This document shows positions 11,438 through 23,576 of a stretch of 64,000 nucleotides of DNA, one piece after another. Numbering within the stretch: the first letter of the stretch is position 1; the number at the start of each line of letters is the position of its first letter. The stretch lies in NCBI GenBank assembly GCA_001972305.1, contig BDDD01002952.1, positions 54,894-118,893 of the forward strand, given 5' to 3'. The notes beneath the pieces were generated by a model. That model did no database searches and was not told the origin of the DNA. It worked only from the letters and a program-made list of their open reading frames with translations. The DNA comes from Cephalotus follicularis (Eukaryota > Streptophyta > Magnoliopsida > Oxalidales > Cephalotaceae). The position numbers were made by a program, and so were the translations under genes.

Positions 11438-12431
11438 CATCCAGTGTATAAACTATCTCCACCTATAATGAATTTTGGAGGATGAGAGATGATGTGTTTA
11501 TTCTTCTCTTCTCAAGAGCTCTAACCACTATCTAAGTCCTCTGGTGAAAGAAGACGAATCGGGAGAGAAAAAACGAAGAGAAAAGAGAGAGCTTTTTGGA
11601 CGAGTTCAAAAAGTCTTTCGTATCGAGAGATGTTCTAGAAGGTAAAAGTGTGTTTGATACGATAAGTCAATGAATTTATAGCCTTATGCCACGTGGCTGA
11701 TGCCTTATCAAAGACATCTCACTAACGCTTACCCTTATGCGTGCAGACTCTGATCCCTTTGATCAAGGAGGTCTGGAAAAGAATTTCGAAGTCTGACTTC
11801 GTGCATCTAGCTTCCTTGCTCAGGCAAACGAAGACTGAGCTCCAACCTCTATCACCGAGGTCTTCTCTGAAGCTTTGGGGTCTGAGGTCTGAACTCTTCC
11901 ATCAAGCTCTAACCTATTGCATCTGAGGTATGCCCTCTACATCTGAGGTCCGCCAATGACCCCCATGAGGTATGCCCTGTACCCCCAAGGTCTTACTTCA
12001 AGGTCTGACTTCTGCTGCGTGGCCTGATTATGAGGTCTGACCACGCTGCTTGGTCTACATTCATATAAACTCATCTATAAATGCTCTCTCAAGAAATAAA
12101 TACGTGTTGCATTCATCAGTTAAAAAAACAAACAACCCTTCGTACGACACATTCCATTATGGTGACGCTAGAACGCTCTCCAGAAGAAAAGACACAAGTT
12201 CAGCAATAAACATATCCGCTAGCAAAGTAGCATTTCCCCGATGCTAATCTATCACAAATATTACATGTGTCGCTCACACATCAATCTATTCCAAAATCAG
12301 GTGGGACCAGAAAGTCCAGTTGGTCTACGGTACAGAGATAAATTTCCCAGAACATCTTTAAGTCCTTGTATGACCATCCTAATAGTCAGAGACTATCAGA
12401 GCAGCCCCAGTATGACATCAAATAATCCCCT
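11438..12431 (-). repeat. Z-B, first segment
   Basis: A direct repeat of Z-A from about 7988 to 8940, including the TATA box and leader. It stops abruptly at the Gy2 fragment. Its last 212 bases are duplicated on the far side of that fragment. Confidence 0.75.
12220..12431. repeat. 212-bp direct repeat, left copy, flanking the Gy2 fragment
   Basis: It starts AGCAAAGTAGCATTTCCCC and ends AATAATCCCCT. The right copy is 19180-19391, the same length with about seven differences. Confidence 0.8.
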
Positions 12432-13114
12432 ACAAGAATGCTATGAAACAATAGTATGAGAGATAGAAGTAAAGCAAGGTGTTCAAACCCAATTTCCCGA
12501 GGACCCAAATCAAAGGATCAAAAACTCCAGGGATCAATTGATCAGAGGAGTACTGGTACCTGTCACATTACAAAAACCCACTTCGGCCTTTCACCTTGGC
12601 CCTTCCATACATCTGCTGGCGTCGAGTTTCAAGGTAGCAATATTTCAGCACTCCCTGACTGGAGAAGAAGAACATAGGCTTGCAGGGAGTACACCACCTG
12701 CCATGTATCGATACAGAGAGCCACAAGTCTTGGCTTTCCACCAGAGGTACCGATTGATCAGTGTTGAACCCAGCCCTTGGGAGGTAAGCAGATCACGAAC
12801 ATCAATTGAGAGGCCAATGAATCACCACAATGCACCACCCTTGTCGGCAATCATGTATGAGAACTTCGACTAGAAGGAAAGCGAATCACCGCACATACCA
12901 TCTCTCGTTGGGAATCCCATAGAAACATCCCAACGGTCACCAAGGTCCCCAGTATCCAGTATCCATACTCAACAACACATGGTATCAAGAAAAAGTTATG
13001 ACATATATAAACAGATAAAATAAGGGGAAACATCACCCAGAACCTCAAGCACACCAGCTCGGAAATCAATCTCACTGAATATGTCAAAACTGAGAGAGGA
13101 AATACAACTCCTAG
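12432..13114 (-). repeat. Gy2 3' LTR, left part
   Basis: Matches the Gy1 LTR from about 5475 to 6150. The nested solo LTR splits it after CAACTCCTAG. Confidence 0.85.
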
Positions 13115-14448
13115 TGTAACGCCCCCGATCCGAGTCCACTAAATGCTCAAAGCGAATCTCGAGGAGTCGGTGCATTACGTGGGGTGAACCATTACATCTT
13201 TTAGCACTCTTGTCCAATGCTAACATTCATCGTGAAGCTCATACACTTCAACATAATACATAACCTTGATTTCAAACTTTGAACATTCTCATCTTATCTA
13301 AAGATGTTGCAAACCATAACATTCTTATACATTTACATAGGATCATCATATAATATAGCGCAAAAACATAGTCTTATTACATGTCAAAACATTTATGCAA
13401 ACATCATTGCATAGTACATTTCCTTTACAAAACTTCTTCTTAAGAGCTCCCTCTAAAGCTCGCATTCTCCATTCAATCCTTTCCTGAAAACATTTTATTT
13501 GAAAACAAACATTGAAAGGAATGAGCTCAAAATAGGTTAGTAAGATTTTCATTGTAAAACTCATTTCATCACACCACTTTTCTAGTTAAACTCATAACTA
13601 TAACATTTCATAAAACATATCTCTTTTCTAGTCAAAATTCGTAACTAGAACATTTCATAAAAACATAACATAGAAGTCATAAAACCTTAATGAACCCTTT
13701 CACACCTCTTCACCGGGGCATTGTACACTCATTGACTACTATCCTTAGATCACATGCATGTCCGTGAGCACTCTTCGCTCCATTAACATTAATCCATCCT
13801 GGATTCATTTCCCTTGTATCACAATCCAAGGGTGGTTCATTCATGCATTCATAAACATCTTTTTATAACATTTCTTTCACAATTCATAAACATTTCTCTT
13901 CATTCGAGTAATTAACTCAAATGATTTCATAAAATAGCTTTCCATAACATTTCTAAAACTGAAAATTCATATAGAAATAAGCATTTTCAGAGGAAACTTA
14001 AAACAGAAACATTAAAGTAAACATCTTCACGAATTCAGAAACCTCATGTTCATGAAAATTGGTTGAGAATCGAATCTGTTATGAATTTTTAAAGTCAATG
14101 TTTCCATATGAAAATAGAACACGAGCAGTAAAATTAAACAGGGATTCTCATCAAGAATTAGATAGAATTTCAAGAGACATAAAATGTAACAATTAAAGGA
14201 GACATCTTGAAGTTTCTAAAACATTAAACCATTCAAAGTTTCATAAGAATTGAGCAAGATATGAACAAAACAATCTGCTATAAAATTTGAAGTAAAACAG
14301 GGGATACTTTGGTGAAAATGGGTATAGAATTTCCTTACTTTGCTTTAGATTTCCTTTCTTTCTTCTCTAGCTGAATTCTCCACTTCACTCTCAGCAGAAG
14401 CACTTCCCTTCTCAGCCAAAATTACTGAATTCATGTCCCTAACGCCCA

Positions 14449-14456
14449 TAAATAAG
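14449..14456 (-). promoter_or_regulatory. Putative TATA box of the solo LTR
   Basis: The minus strand reads CCAGCTTATTTATGGGCG, followed by a leader rich in GAGA and AAAG. This is a weak TATA match. Confidence 0.3.
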
Positions 14457-14671
14457 CTGGTTACTTAGGGAGTAAGTCTCTCTCTCTCTCTCTCATGAGT
14501 CATCTCTCAAATTGCCCATGTGCCTTAAATCCACCAATCAAATGGTGATACTTAGCATTTAAACATGAAATATCTGGCCTCCTTTCACCCCTGTCCGACA
14601 CTTGTCCCATAATTAATAAAATTAATCCACAAAAGGACAAAAAGTAGATGTTGGCAACTGGTCTGCAGATC

Positions 14672-15006
14672 AAAGCATCGGCGCTTTTCTTCTAAGCCTC
14701 GCCGCTTAAGGGCTTGTTCTGAGTTTTTCAACTTCTTTCCCAACTAAAGCGCTGATGCTTTCCTAGAAAGCGTCACCACTGTAAGTCTCGTCAAGGTCAA
14801 CCTCAATGCCTGACTTCAAAGCGTTGAAGCTTACATTTGAAGCGTCATCGGTTGCACCAAGCATCGTCGCTTTCATCCAAGCATCGTCGGTCAGAGGAAA
14901 TTGTCCAATTTCAAAACTCTGTTTTTAATCCGGCGCCAAGAGGGCTCTAGGCGTCGATGGTTACCTTCAAAGCGTCGCCGCTTTAAGTAAAACCGTCGGC
15001 GCTTTA
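14672..15006. repeat. TCGAC-motif cluster in the solo LTR
   Basis: Eleven quasi-palindromes of the form AAAGC-6N-GCTTT with TCG near the centre. Examples are AAAGCATCGGCGCTTT, AAAGCGCTGATGCTTT and AAAGCGTCGCCGCTTT. Spacing is irregular. The cluster lies 220-550 bp upstream of the putative TATA box on the minus strand. Confidence 0.75.
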
Positions 15007-15077
15007 GACATTTCCAGCCCAAAACAAATAGCTAATTTCAAGTGATGTAATTTTAACAAGATTTTCCGGTCATTACA

Positions 15078-15849
15078 CCCAGAATAAGACACCATGGAAG
15101 GAAAAATACCTGAGGATAACAATATGCTTAGGACTCTCACTATTCAAGGTAAAACAAAGGAATGTTCAACTCACCACTTATCCGCTCCTCCGCAAACACT
15201 TCCTATAGCTCAGGGTCGACTCCTTGGCTACAAGAACAAAGAACACAAACTTAACATAGTCTGCAATAAAAACATAGGAAAAACATGCATGCAAACTAAA
15301 TGCATGATAGCCTCCTCGGATAGTCATCCTGACCATCCGCAACCCTGAAATTCCACCATGGAGCACCACGATCACCATCACCATCTCTGCCTTCACCGTA
15401 ATCGGGAGGTTGGCACGCACATTACCAAACGAATAGAGGAAAGAAGACGAAGAAAGGAAGAGCTCTCTTCTACGAACTCAAGGTCCACGATCTTCAAGCA
15501 AAACTCGTATTCGCCAAAGGAAAACTTCAGAAGGAAAGAAGAAAGCACAGAGGACTTACGCACTTCTCTCAACTACTCACTTCTGGCACCAACAAATGAT
15601 ACAAAGGTTCTCTACCTGCTCAACATGAGATGGTAATGCTCTTGACAAAATGGGACACAGAATCCCTTACACAACCTGCCACCAACACATGCACATACCA
15701 ACTCCAACGCGCCAAAACGGAGGAAGCCAAACCAAGCCAATCCAACACCAACCACTTAAGGCCAAAACCAAGCCAAAAGAAAAGAAAAAGTAAAATTTTC
15801 CAACCCCAAAACAACAAGTCCAATACCAAATTGGACCTGGGTCGTTACA
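15078..15849 (-). repeat. Gy2 3' LTR, right part
   Basis: Resumes the LTR after the solo-LTR target duplication (15078-15082). It ends GGTCGTTACA at the polypurine tract, which fixes the LTR boundary for the whole family. Confidence 0.85.
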
Positions 15850-15863
15850 TCCACCCCACCTTA
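15850..15863 (-). other. Polypurine tract of Gy2
   Basis: The minus strand reads TAAGGTGGGGTGGA directly before the 3' LTR. It primes plus-strand cDNA synthesis. Confidence 0.8.
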
Positions 15864-15869
15864 GGAAAT

Positions 15870-17400
15870 TCAGTCCTCGGAATGGCCTGTTGGCATATCA
15901 AAGAGGTTGGGATAACGACTCCTCATCTCCTCTTCTCGTTCCCAGGTAGCTTCCTTTTCTACTTGGTTTCTCCAAAGGATCTTCCCCAAAGGGATAGTCT
16001 AATTCCTCAAGACTTGCTCCCGACGATCCAAAACTTTCACTGGGACCTCTTCATAAGCTAAGGTCGGCAACTCTTCCTCTGGAAACTCCACTAAGGATTC
16101 CAAAACATGAGAGGGGTTTGCCACATACTTCCTCAACATAGAAACATTAAAGAAATTATGGACGAAAGCCATCTCGGGAGGTAACGACAGACGTTAAGCC
16201 ACTGGTCCAATCCTCTTCAAAACCTCAAAAGGACCTATATACCTTGGCTAAGCTTACCACGCTTACCAAAACAAACCACTCCAGTGTATGGCGATACACG
16301 GAGGAAAACCATATCACCAACAGAGAACTCCAAAGCCTTACAACGCTGGTCAGCATAACTCTTCTGCCTACTCTGAGTTATACGCAAAAGTTCTCGGATG
16401 AGCTACACCTTCCCTACCATGCCTTGAACCATCACAGTTCCCAACAACTTACGATCTCCAACTTCATTACAACACAACGCAGTCCTACAACACCAGCAAT
16501 ACAAAGCTTTATATGGTGCCATACCAAGACTAGATTGGTAGCTATTGTTGTAGGCGAATTCGATCATGGCCAGTCGAGAATCCCAACCCTCCTTGAAATC
16601 CATCACACAGGCTCTCAAAATATCTTCAAGAATTTGGATCGTGTGTTCAGACTGTCCATCAGTCTGAGGATGATACCAAGTACTGAGTCGAAACTCCCTA
16701 CCCAAAGCTGCTTGCAAGCTCTGCCAAAATCTAGAGGTGAACCTGGGATCTCTGTCCGAAACAATACTGCAGGGGACTCAATGCAACCTGACGATCTTGT
16801 TCACATACAACAATGCCAACCTCTCCAAGTCATACACCAACCTTATAGGCAATAAGTGAGCCGACTTGGTCAGTCGATCCACTATGACCCATATCGTATC
16901 ATGTTTCCTCCGCGTCAGGGGAAAGCCCGAGACGAAATCCATAGAAATGTGATCCCATTTCCATTCAAGGATGGGAAGAGACTAGAGAAGACCTGATGGT
17001 TTCTACCTCTCGACCTTCACCCGTTGACAAGTCAGGCACCTCACCACGAACCTGGAAATCTCCCTCTTCATACCAAGCCACCAATACTGAAGCTTAAGGT
17101 CACGATACTTATTGGTACTTGCAGGATGCATGGACCAAGCAGAACAATGCGCTTTATCCAAAATCTCCTTCTTAAGCTCTTCCACATGAGGAACGCATAT
17201 CGTCTGCCCAAACATCAGAGCACCATCTCCACTAATGTGGAAGTCAGAATGATCCCCTTCTCTGACTTGCTTCATGAGCTTAACCAATCTCCAGTCCCTC
17301 TCTTGATCTTCACGGATTTGGCCTACCAAGACAGACCACACAAAAAGAGAAGCTATCATTGCAACTCTGTCCTCGGAATGTAGCTCCACACCCAAGGATC
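15870..17400 (-). pseudogene. pol: Integrase with chromodomain-type tail of Gy2, broken
   Basis: The order on the minus strand is HHCC zinc finger (about 17003-17395), catalytic core with TDGQSE (about 16640-16655), C-terminal domain, and a tail with VLWRNQVEKEATWEREEEM (about 15910-15970). The stop codon is at 15870-15872. The tail pattern, with Trp followed by EATWE, is typical of the chromodomain-like ends of Tekay/Del chromoviruses, which are thought to steer insertion toward heterochromatin. The region has many stops, including those shared with Gy1 and one within the tail after VLRN. The plus-strand ORF at 16244-16855 is antisense shadow. Confidence 0.85.
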
Positions 17401-18660
17401 TTAACTATTCCAGTGACGGTAAATAGATCAACATCACATGCGTAAGGGGAAGAGAAGACTTCCTGGTCAGTGCATCGGCTACCACGTTAGGCTTGCCTGG
17501 GTGATACTCAATGGTGCAATCATAATCCTTAATATAATAAATCCACCTCTGCTGCTGCATAATGATATGCTGCTGGGAAAACAAATACTCAGGCTCGGGT
17601 GGTCGGTAAAGATCTGACAAACCTCTACATAAAGATAATGGCGCCAAATCTTCAACGCAAAGACCATGGCTGCTAACACCAAATCATGAGTAGGGTAATT
17701 ATGCTCAGGGGCCTTCAACTGCCGAGAAGCATAAGCTATCACCTTCCCTTCTTGCATTAGCACGCAACCAAGCCCTTGCTAAGAAGCTCGCTAAAAACAA
17801 TAAATCCAACCCTGGAGAAGGAAGAACCAACACTGGAGTTGACGTCAACTTGTGCTTCAACTCTGTGAAAATCTTCTCACAAGCATCCAACCAAGCAAAC
17901 TTCACTACCTTCCTTGTCAAATTTGATAGAGGAGTGGCTATAAAGGAAAAACCCTCGATGAACCTTCTATAATAGCCAGCAAGACCAAGAAAAATACGAA
18001 CCTCGGACATGTTCCTCGGTCGTTACCACGCCAAAACATATTCCACCTTCCTCGGATCAACTTCGGTCCCCTGGCCCGAGATCACATGGCCCAAAAAGAC
18101 TACCTTGTCCAACCAAAACTCACACTTGCCGGACTTAGCATAAAGCTTATGGTCGCACAATGTCTGCAACATGATCCTCAATTGTTAGCCATGCTCGGCC
18201 ACATTCCGAGAATACACCATAACGTCATCTATGAACACCACCACAAAGGTGTCAAGATAGGGTTGGAACACTCAATTCATCATCTCCATGAAAGCTACTG
18301 GCGCATTGGTCAGACAAAACGGCATAATTGAAAACTCAAAATTTCCATAACGGGATCTAAAAGCTGCCTTTCGAATGTCCTCTTCCCTTATCCTCAGGTG
18401 GTGATAACCCGAGTGAAGATCAATCTTAGAAAACACACTGGCGTCCTTCAACTGGTCAAACAAGTCATCAATCCAAGGCAACGTATACTTGTTCCTCACA
18501 GTGACCTTGTTGAGTTGCTTGTACTCGATACACAACCGCAAAGCACCGTCCTTCTTCTTCACAAGGAAAACTGGAGCACCCCAGGGAGAACTACTACGTC
18601 TGACGAAACCTTTTTCCAACAGATCCTCTAACTGGGCCTTCTACTCCTTCAACTCTATCA
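17401..18660 (-). pseudogene. pol: RT and RNase H of Gy2, broken
   Basis: RT motifs are as in Gy1 ([14 protein letters not shown], then the FIDD box near 18230) and the RNase H ends VADALTRK. The TGA after MEMMN and the frameshift after FTDH are identical to Gy1. Gy2 has extra private changes: Arg to His in the DLRSGYH block, and a base missing near 17788. It also has substitutions that open a 101-codon stretch (17705-18010) closed in Gy1. No functional product is expected. Confidence 0.88.
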
Positions 18661-19177
18661 GCGCCATCCGATACGGAGCATGGGATATAGGCGACGTACC
18701 AGGGCTCAGCTCAATAACAAAATCTATTGACCTCACAAGAGGTAACCCTGGTAACTTCTCTAGAAACATGTCAGAGAAATCACAAGCCACTAGAATACTC
18801 CCCACCTCTATGATAGACACTCTAGTGTCTATCACATGGGCCAAGAACCCTTGTCCGCCTTTGTGCAAGATCTTCCATACGGACATAACCGAGATCACCT
18901 TGATCGGCACCAAACGCTGTTCACACGCTAACTCCACAAGAGAACCATCTGTCAAGGGAAAAGAAACAACTCTCCGCGAACAATACACCACAACCTTGTG
19001 GGTTGCAAGCCAGTCCATACCAAGGATGGCATCAAAATCCTCGATGGGGAAAGGAATAAGGTCTGCTGGGAAGTTTTGCTCACCAATCGAAACATCACAG
19101 GCCTTAAGCACCGGACCTAGCCGATAGGTTTGTCTTATTGGAATTAAAACCACTATCTCCTCTTCAAGAGGACTCAA
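18661..19177 (-). pseudogene. pol: Protease C-terminal half of Gy2, truncated
   Basis: Keeps AILGMDWLATHKVVV and the linker to RT but ends before the catalytic Asp, at GAGGACTCAA (19177). The open frame continues to 19315 into Z sequence. That fusion is accidental. Confidence 0.85.
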
Positions 19178-19179
19178 AG

Positions 19180-19391
19180 TAGCAAAGTAGCATTTCCCCG
19201 ATGCTAATCTCTCACAAATATTACATGTGTCGCTCACACATTTCTCTATTCCAAAATCAGGTGGGACCCGAAAGTCCAGTTTGTCTCCGGTACAGAGATA
19301 AATTTCCCAGAACATCTTTAAGTCCTTGTATGACCATCCTAATAGTCAGAGACTATCAGAGCAGCCCCAGTATGACATCAAATAATCCCCT
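19180..19391. repeat. 212-bp direct repeat, right copy
   Basis: Same segment as 12220-12431, continuing without a break into the rest of Z-B after AATAATCCCCT. Confidence 0.8.
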
Positions 19392-20839
19392 GGAATCGTG
19401 GGCCTACACTTCTATCATCCATTAGCCGGTTATTCGGTACTTTATCCTGTCATCAGCATATGCGTCATGCATCCCTCGTCATACTATGCTTCGACCGCAG
19501 ACTAGGGTTTGGATAAATGTCACCCCATGTAAAACTGCGATAACTATAAATCCTTTTCTGCACTGAGACTGGCGGCAGATGTTACCCAGAAACACGTGCG
19601 TTTCTAGTCTGCCTATGCATGGCTAGGTCTTTCAAGCCTAAAATGGACAAAAGAACTTATAGAGCCGATCACCCTCAATACGGATGTGATGATTCCTTGT
19701 TGCGTACTAGTCCATGCATCTCAATGCAGCTCCCACAAGGCCTAAAGACAACCCTTTTGATAGCTCACAGAGTTCGAGAAGGCAAAAATCAAAGCCAAGC
19801 GGTCACTACACAACACTTGCCAGTCGCTCAGGTATGAGGACATAATGCAGGTCACGTACGGCCTACTAGTCACCTTTGACTATACACTACGGAGACAATA
19901 GGAATCCTATTGACATAGATATTAACTATCCAAGAAAGGTTTCCTATGGTGGGTCTGTTCAGTTTCATGCCCCTCTAGGATGCATCCCATATTAGCTTTA
20001 GGGTAAACCAAAATGGCAATGTGAGAGTCCATCCTTCACTAACACCCAGGAGCAAGCGTAACATGGCAAGTTTGTCCGATTCATCAATTGCCCTCTGAAA
20101 GAGAACCTATGACTTGGAACATTTTGTCAGAAGGGAGTAAAGACCTTATTCTCATAACCTCCTCGGCACGAGATCCAACCCTTTGTTAACAGGGCACTAT
20201 ATTTGTATTCAGTTAACATGGCGATTAATTGATCCGTTGTCATGGTAAGGGATGTACATATAACAGAGATGCCATTGTTGAATATAATCTGTATAAGAAA
20301 CATGAATGGAATTAAGACTATTATAAATAAAGAGTGTATATATACAAGCATCCGACAACCCTCGTGCATGCAGGGACACTCCCACATAATAGAAGCATCC
20401 TAATTTGTGCTGATTGTTGAATCTGGGGACCATATTCTTATAAGGATGAGAGGATCTAACCACATGAACCTCATGTACTACGCTTTATCACACGCTTCTC
20501 ATATTGTACTATATTATAATTGACTGCATGATGATATATTGACTGGATTGGAGTATTCTATACCATTGTTATAATGATTATGTATGCATACATACTTATT
20601 GCTAGGGAACTTTTAGACTAAGTTTAGGAGAGTGGGGTCGCTGTTGTTTACAACCACATGTTTTAAGTCATTTGAGACAACCACTTCTCTTATAAAATCA
20701 ACCCCCCTCCATAATAAACAGCACAACTCTATATTCTTCTCCTCCCTCTCTCCCATTCTCTCCATTTGAGAAGCCCAAGAGCTCCTCCTTACTTCTCTTT
20801 GTTTCTGCCATTGTCAACCACCTCAAGGAGGAAGTTTGA
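19392..20839 (-). repeat. Z-B, second segment
   Basis: Matches Z-A from about 8945 to 10393, including most of the conserved block and the plus-strand TATAAAA and CT-rich leader near 20690-20820. It ends at the array's left target duplication (20835-20839). Confidence 0.75.
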
Positions 20840-23448
20840 TGTCAGGACCCGTTCCCGCTCTAACTATGGGACACGTGTCATGCCGGGGATGCGCTCCTGC
20901 CAACAACCCCCTCTAACCAAACTGCCCGAGAATCCATCTAAAGACTCCCCAGAGACTTATCGTGCAAAAACATGCCCGGGGAGAGGGCCTGGGCTAACAC
21001 GCAAGGACCCTAACACCCGAGGAGAGCACACACGTGCAATCACGAGCTCACTTAACAACTATAGACAAAACATGTCCGGGGACACTACTTGTCCTCGGGT
21101 CTTTTCTCCTCTGCACTACCCATCTAAACTAAACCACAAAACACGCAGCATAACTTAAAACACTATTCCTTAAAACTTATAACCCGTCCCTGGCCTTCTT
21201 CTAACATCAACCCGCGGACTCCTTCTCGGCGTCATACACCAAAGGTCAACCTTACTCGGGGACACACTGCCTCCACGGGTAACACTCTATAAACTTAAAG
21301 CATCCACCTTAGCCTTAAACTACTTTCCTCAACTAAGCTCATCCCTGCTATACTCATCTCCACTATACTAGCCAAGGACTCTCTACCTCCCCGGCCAGAC
21401 CTGGGAACACGAAACTCAAAACCTGAAATATCCATAAAAACACAGGATAAACAAATCCACTAACTGAAAACATCCATAAAGTTCCTTGAAAGAATAAAAT
21501 CATTACATATTTGTTCCCTGTCATAACATACACTGCCTTCCCTGACATAAACATACACTGCCTTCCCTGGCAGGTGAAAGAATATCATATCTTATACAAG
21601 AGGAAAAGCTCTCGGCTACTCTACTACAAATGGGAGGTAGAGAAACCCAAAAGAATGCCCAATGCTATGCAATGCTAAATGCCCGTGCGGACGTTCCATG
21701 GTGCTTAGCTCAAAAACTACCTCGTTTAGCTATCTACTATAGAGCTGGAGGGTCTCCTCCGGCTGGCTGGTCTGCAAAATAATCTGTGAGGGGATTAGTC
21801 CAACTGACTAAGTGACTGAGAACAAAACATCCTCTATTGAATTCATAAAGGAATGCGCTAAAGAAAGCATACCATGAGCATGAATAACTATCCCAACTGG
21901 GGAAAAGACTGTAAACAAAGCATATGTCATGGCATACAATAAAGAAACGCTCAAAGAATTTGAAAAACTTACTTCTTTCTCTGCTTAGCTGATTCTAGAA
22001 TGTTCATGAAAGCTGAAATAAACTTATGTATAGAACAGATTAAAACAAAGAGATCTGAAAAAGAGCTGGGGTCCTTCTCGGCTAGAACCCGAGGAGAACA
22101 ACTAAGTTGGGAACTGGCTTTTGTTTGCTGTGCTTGGTTTGCTGATTACATAATATAGTTGCCAACTTATAGTGGCCTGAGCTGAGCTGATCTAGGTCAA
22201 TGCCTGCTTGCAGTATCTACCTGGTTCTCCTCTTTGCTGTTATTCTTGTTGCTTCTTTTCTGGGCTGGGGACTAAAAGTTCGAGGACAAGGTCTGCCAAC
22301 TTATAGTGGTCTGAGATGAGCTGATCTAGGCCGAAGCCTGCTTGGCAGTATCTACTGAGAACCCATGGTTCTCCAATACGCTGTTATTCTTGTTGCTACT
22401 TTTCTGGGCTGGGGACTAAAAGTTCAAGGACAAGGTCCTCCTCTGGAAAACTTACTGAAAGGCTCTATATACTACTATATCTAATAACTTAGCTCTGCTG
22501 TACTCAAACCCTGTACATTGTCCTAGCAACAATGCAAGGAGATCCAGCTATGGAACCCAGGGACAAACTCACTCAACTTCACATCCTGTGATGATAGGCT
22601 GAGGAGGGAGGAACTTGTACATATGTGCTCGGCTATACTCAAACCCTGTACACTGTCGTAGCCACAGCGTAAGGAGATACAGGTATGGAACCCGGGGGCA
22701 GACTTGCTCAACAACCCATCATAGACAATAGGAACGCTAAGGATGGGGGTGAACACGTACACATTATCTCTTCCGAGGATGAATGACATAAAGGATACTT
22801 AACATCTTTGCTATGGGAAAACACTCCACTCTGAAGGAATGGCAAAAATAAAATGTTAGGAAAAACAAATTACCATCTAAACTCACTTACTCGAAACTGA
22901 GGCTGAGGAGAAGGAATTCTCAAGAAAATAAGATGAACACTAAAATACTTTAAAAGAAAGGATGTCCCACTCATAGTTCTTGCTACTTCCTTGGACGCTA
23001 ACGTCACTTCTCTTCTGCTACTCTCTTCCTCTAGCTTGACTGCTTCCTTCATTTTCCTTGTCTACTTCTTCTACTGCTGCGCTCAAAAAGCTTCAACTGC
23101 TACTGGTCTAGGCGCAAGAACGTGAAAAAGAAGAAGAAGAAAACTAGAGCTCTCTCTCTCTAAAATTCTCTAACCTGATGAAGCTAGAAGAAAAGAATGA
23201 CCACATCTCAAGATATCTCCAAACTAATCCCAAGTTAAGCCGTCATTTGTCTCGGAAGTTGTAATCTTCCTCAACAAGCTTTACACTTACATCCTCCAAC
23301 TTCCACAAATTACACTTAAACCTTGGCTTAACACTTCCTCCTCTTATCCATTATTACACATAAGCCCAAAGTCTAAAAGGAACTCATATCAACAACATAA
23401 AAAGAACTCCTAAATCTTAAAAAAAAAAAAAAGATACGGTGCATTACA
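20840..23448 (-). repeat. Y array LTR 1
   Basis: Begins TGTCAGGACCCG and ends GGTGCATTACA at the polypurine tract. It contains two separate tandem duplications of about 134-135 bp, at 22161-22430 and 22502-22770. A poly-A run stands near the right end. Small minus ORFs inside recur in LTR 2 but have no domain. Confidence 0.85.
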
Positions 23449-23461
23449 TCCTCCCCACCTT
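23449..23461 (-). other. Polypurine tract of Y interior A
   Basis: The minus strand reads AAGGTGGGGAGGA directly before LTR 1. The same tract is at 28651-28663. Confidence 0.75.
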
Positions 23462-23576
23462 AAGAAATTTTGTCCTCAAAATTCCTCAAGCCAAACTATA
23501 GGAAGAACTATTCTATCATCTCTTGCTTCTCTGCAACTATGATCAACTAACGGATACTATAACTTAACTTATCCTA

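Larger units (their letters stand above)
13115..15077 (-). mobile_element. Solo LTR (1,963 bp) inserted in the Gy2 LTR
   Basis: The insert starts TGTAACGCCC and ends TCATTACA, with short inverted ends TGTAA/TTACA. It interrupts the LTR exactly where the Gy1 LTR is continuous. Flanking 5-mers CCTAG (13110-13114) and CCCAG (15078-15082) are a target duplication with one mismatch. It has no internal region, so it is a recombination product. Orientation is inferred from a minus-strand TATA-like box and purine-rich leader near 14340-14456. It carries 11 copies of a TCGAC-centred motif at 14672-15006. Confidence 0.8.
12432..19179 (-). mobile_element. Gy2: truncated copy of the Gy1 family, with nested solo LTR
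   Basis: The fragment holds the 3' LTR lacking its first 1.2 kb (12432-13114 and 15083-15849), a polypurine tract, and pol from the integrase C-terminus to mid-protease, ending at about 19177. It lacks gag, primer site and 5' LTR. Pol is about 98% like Gy1 at an offset of 16544 and shares its stops and frameshift. Both fragment ends are internal to the element, so it did not arrive by normal transposition. It is bordered by 212-bp direct repeats of Z. Confidence 0.85.

Noticed and set aside
14476-14494. CT-repeat as a regulatory GAGA element
   Set aside because: A simple dinucleotide run of the kind common in LTR leaders. No support for function.
16244-16855. 203-codon plus-strand ORF
   Set aside because: Antisense to the Gy2 integrase, which has clear motifs on the minus strand.
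18641-19315. Apparent protease fusion protein with a novel N-terminus
   Set aside because: The frame happens to run from truncated protease into Z repeat. The join is the breakpoint at 19177.
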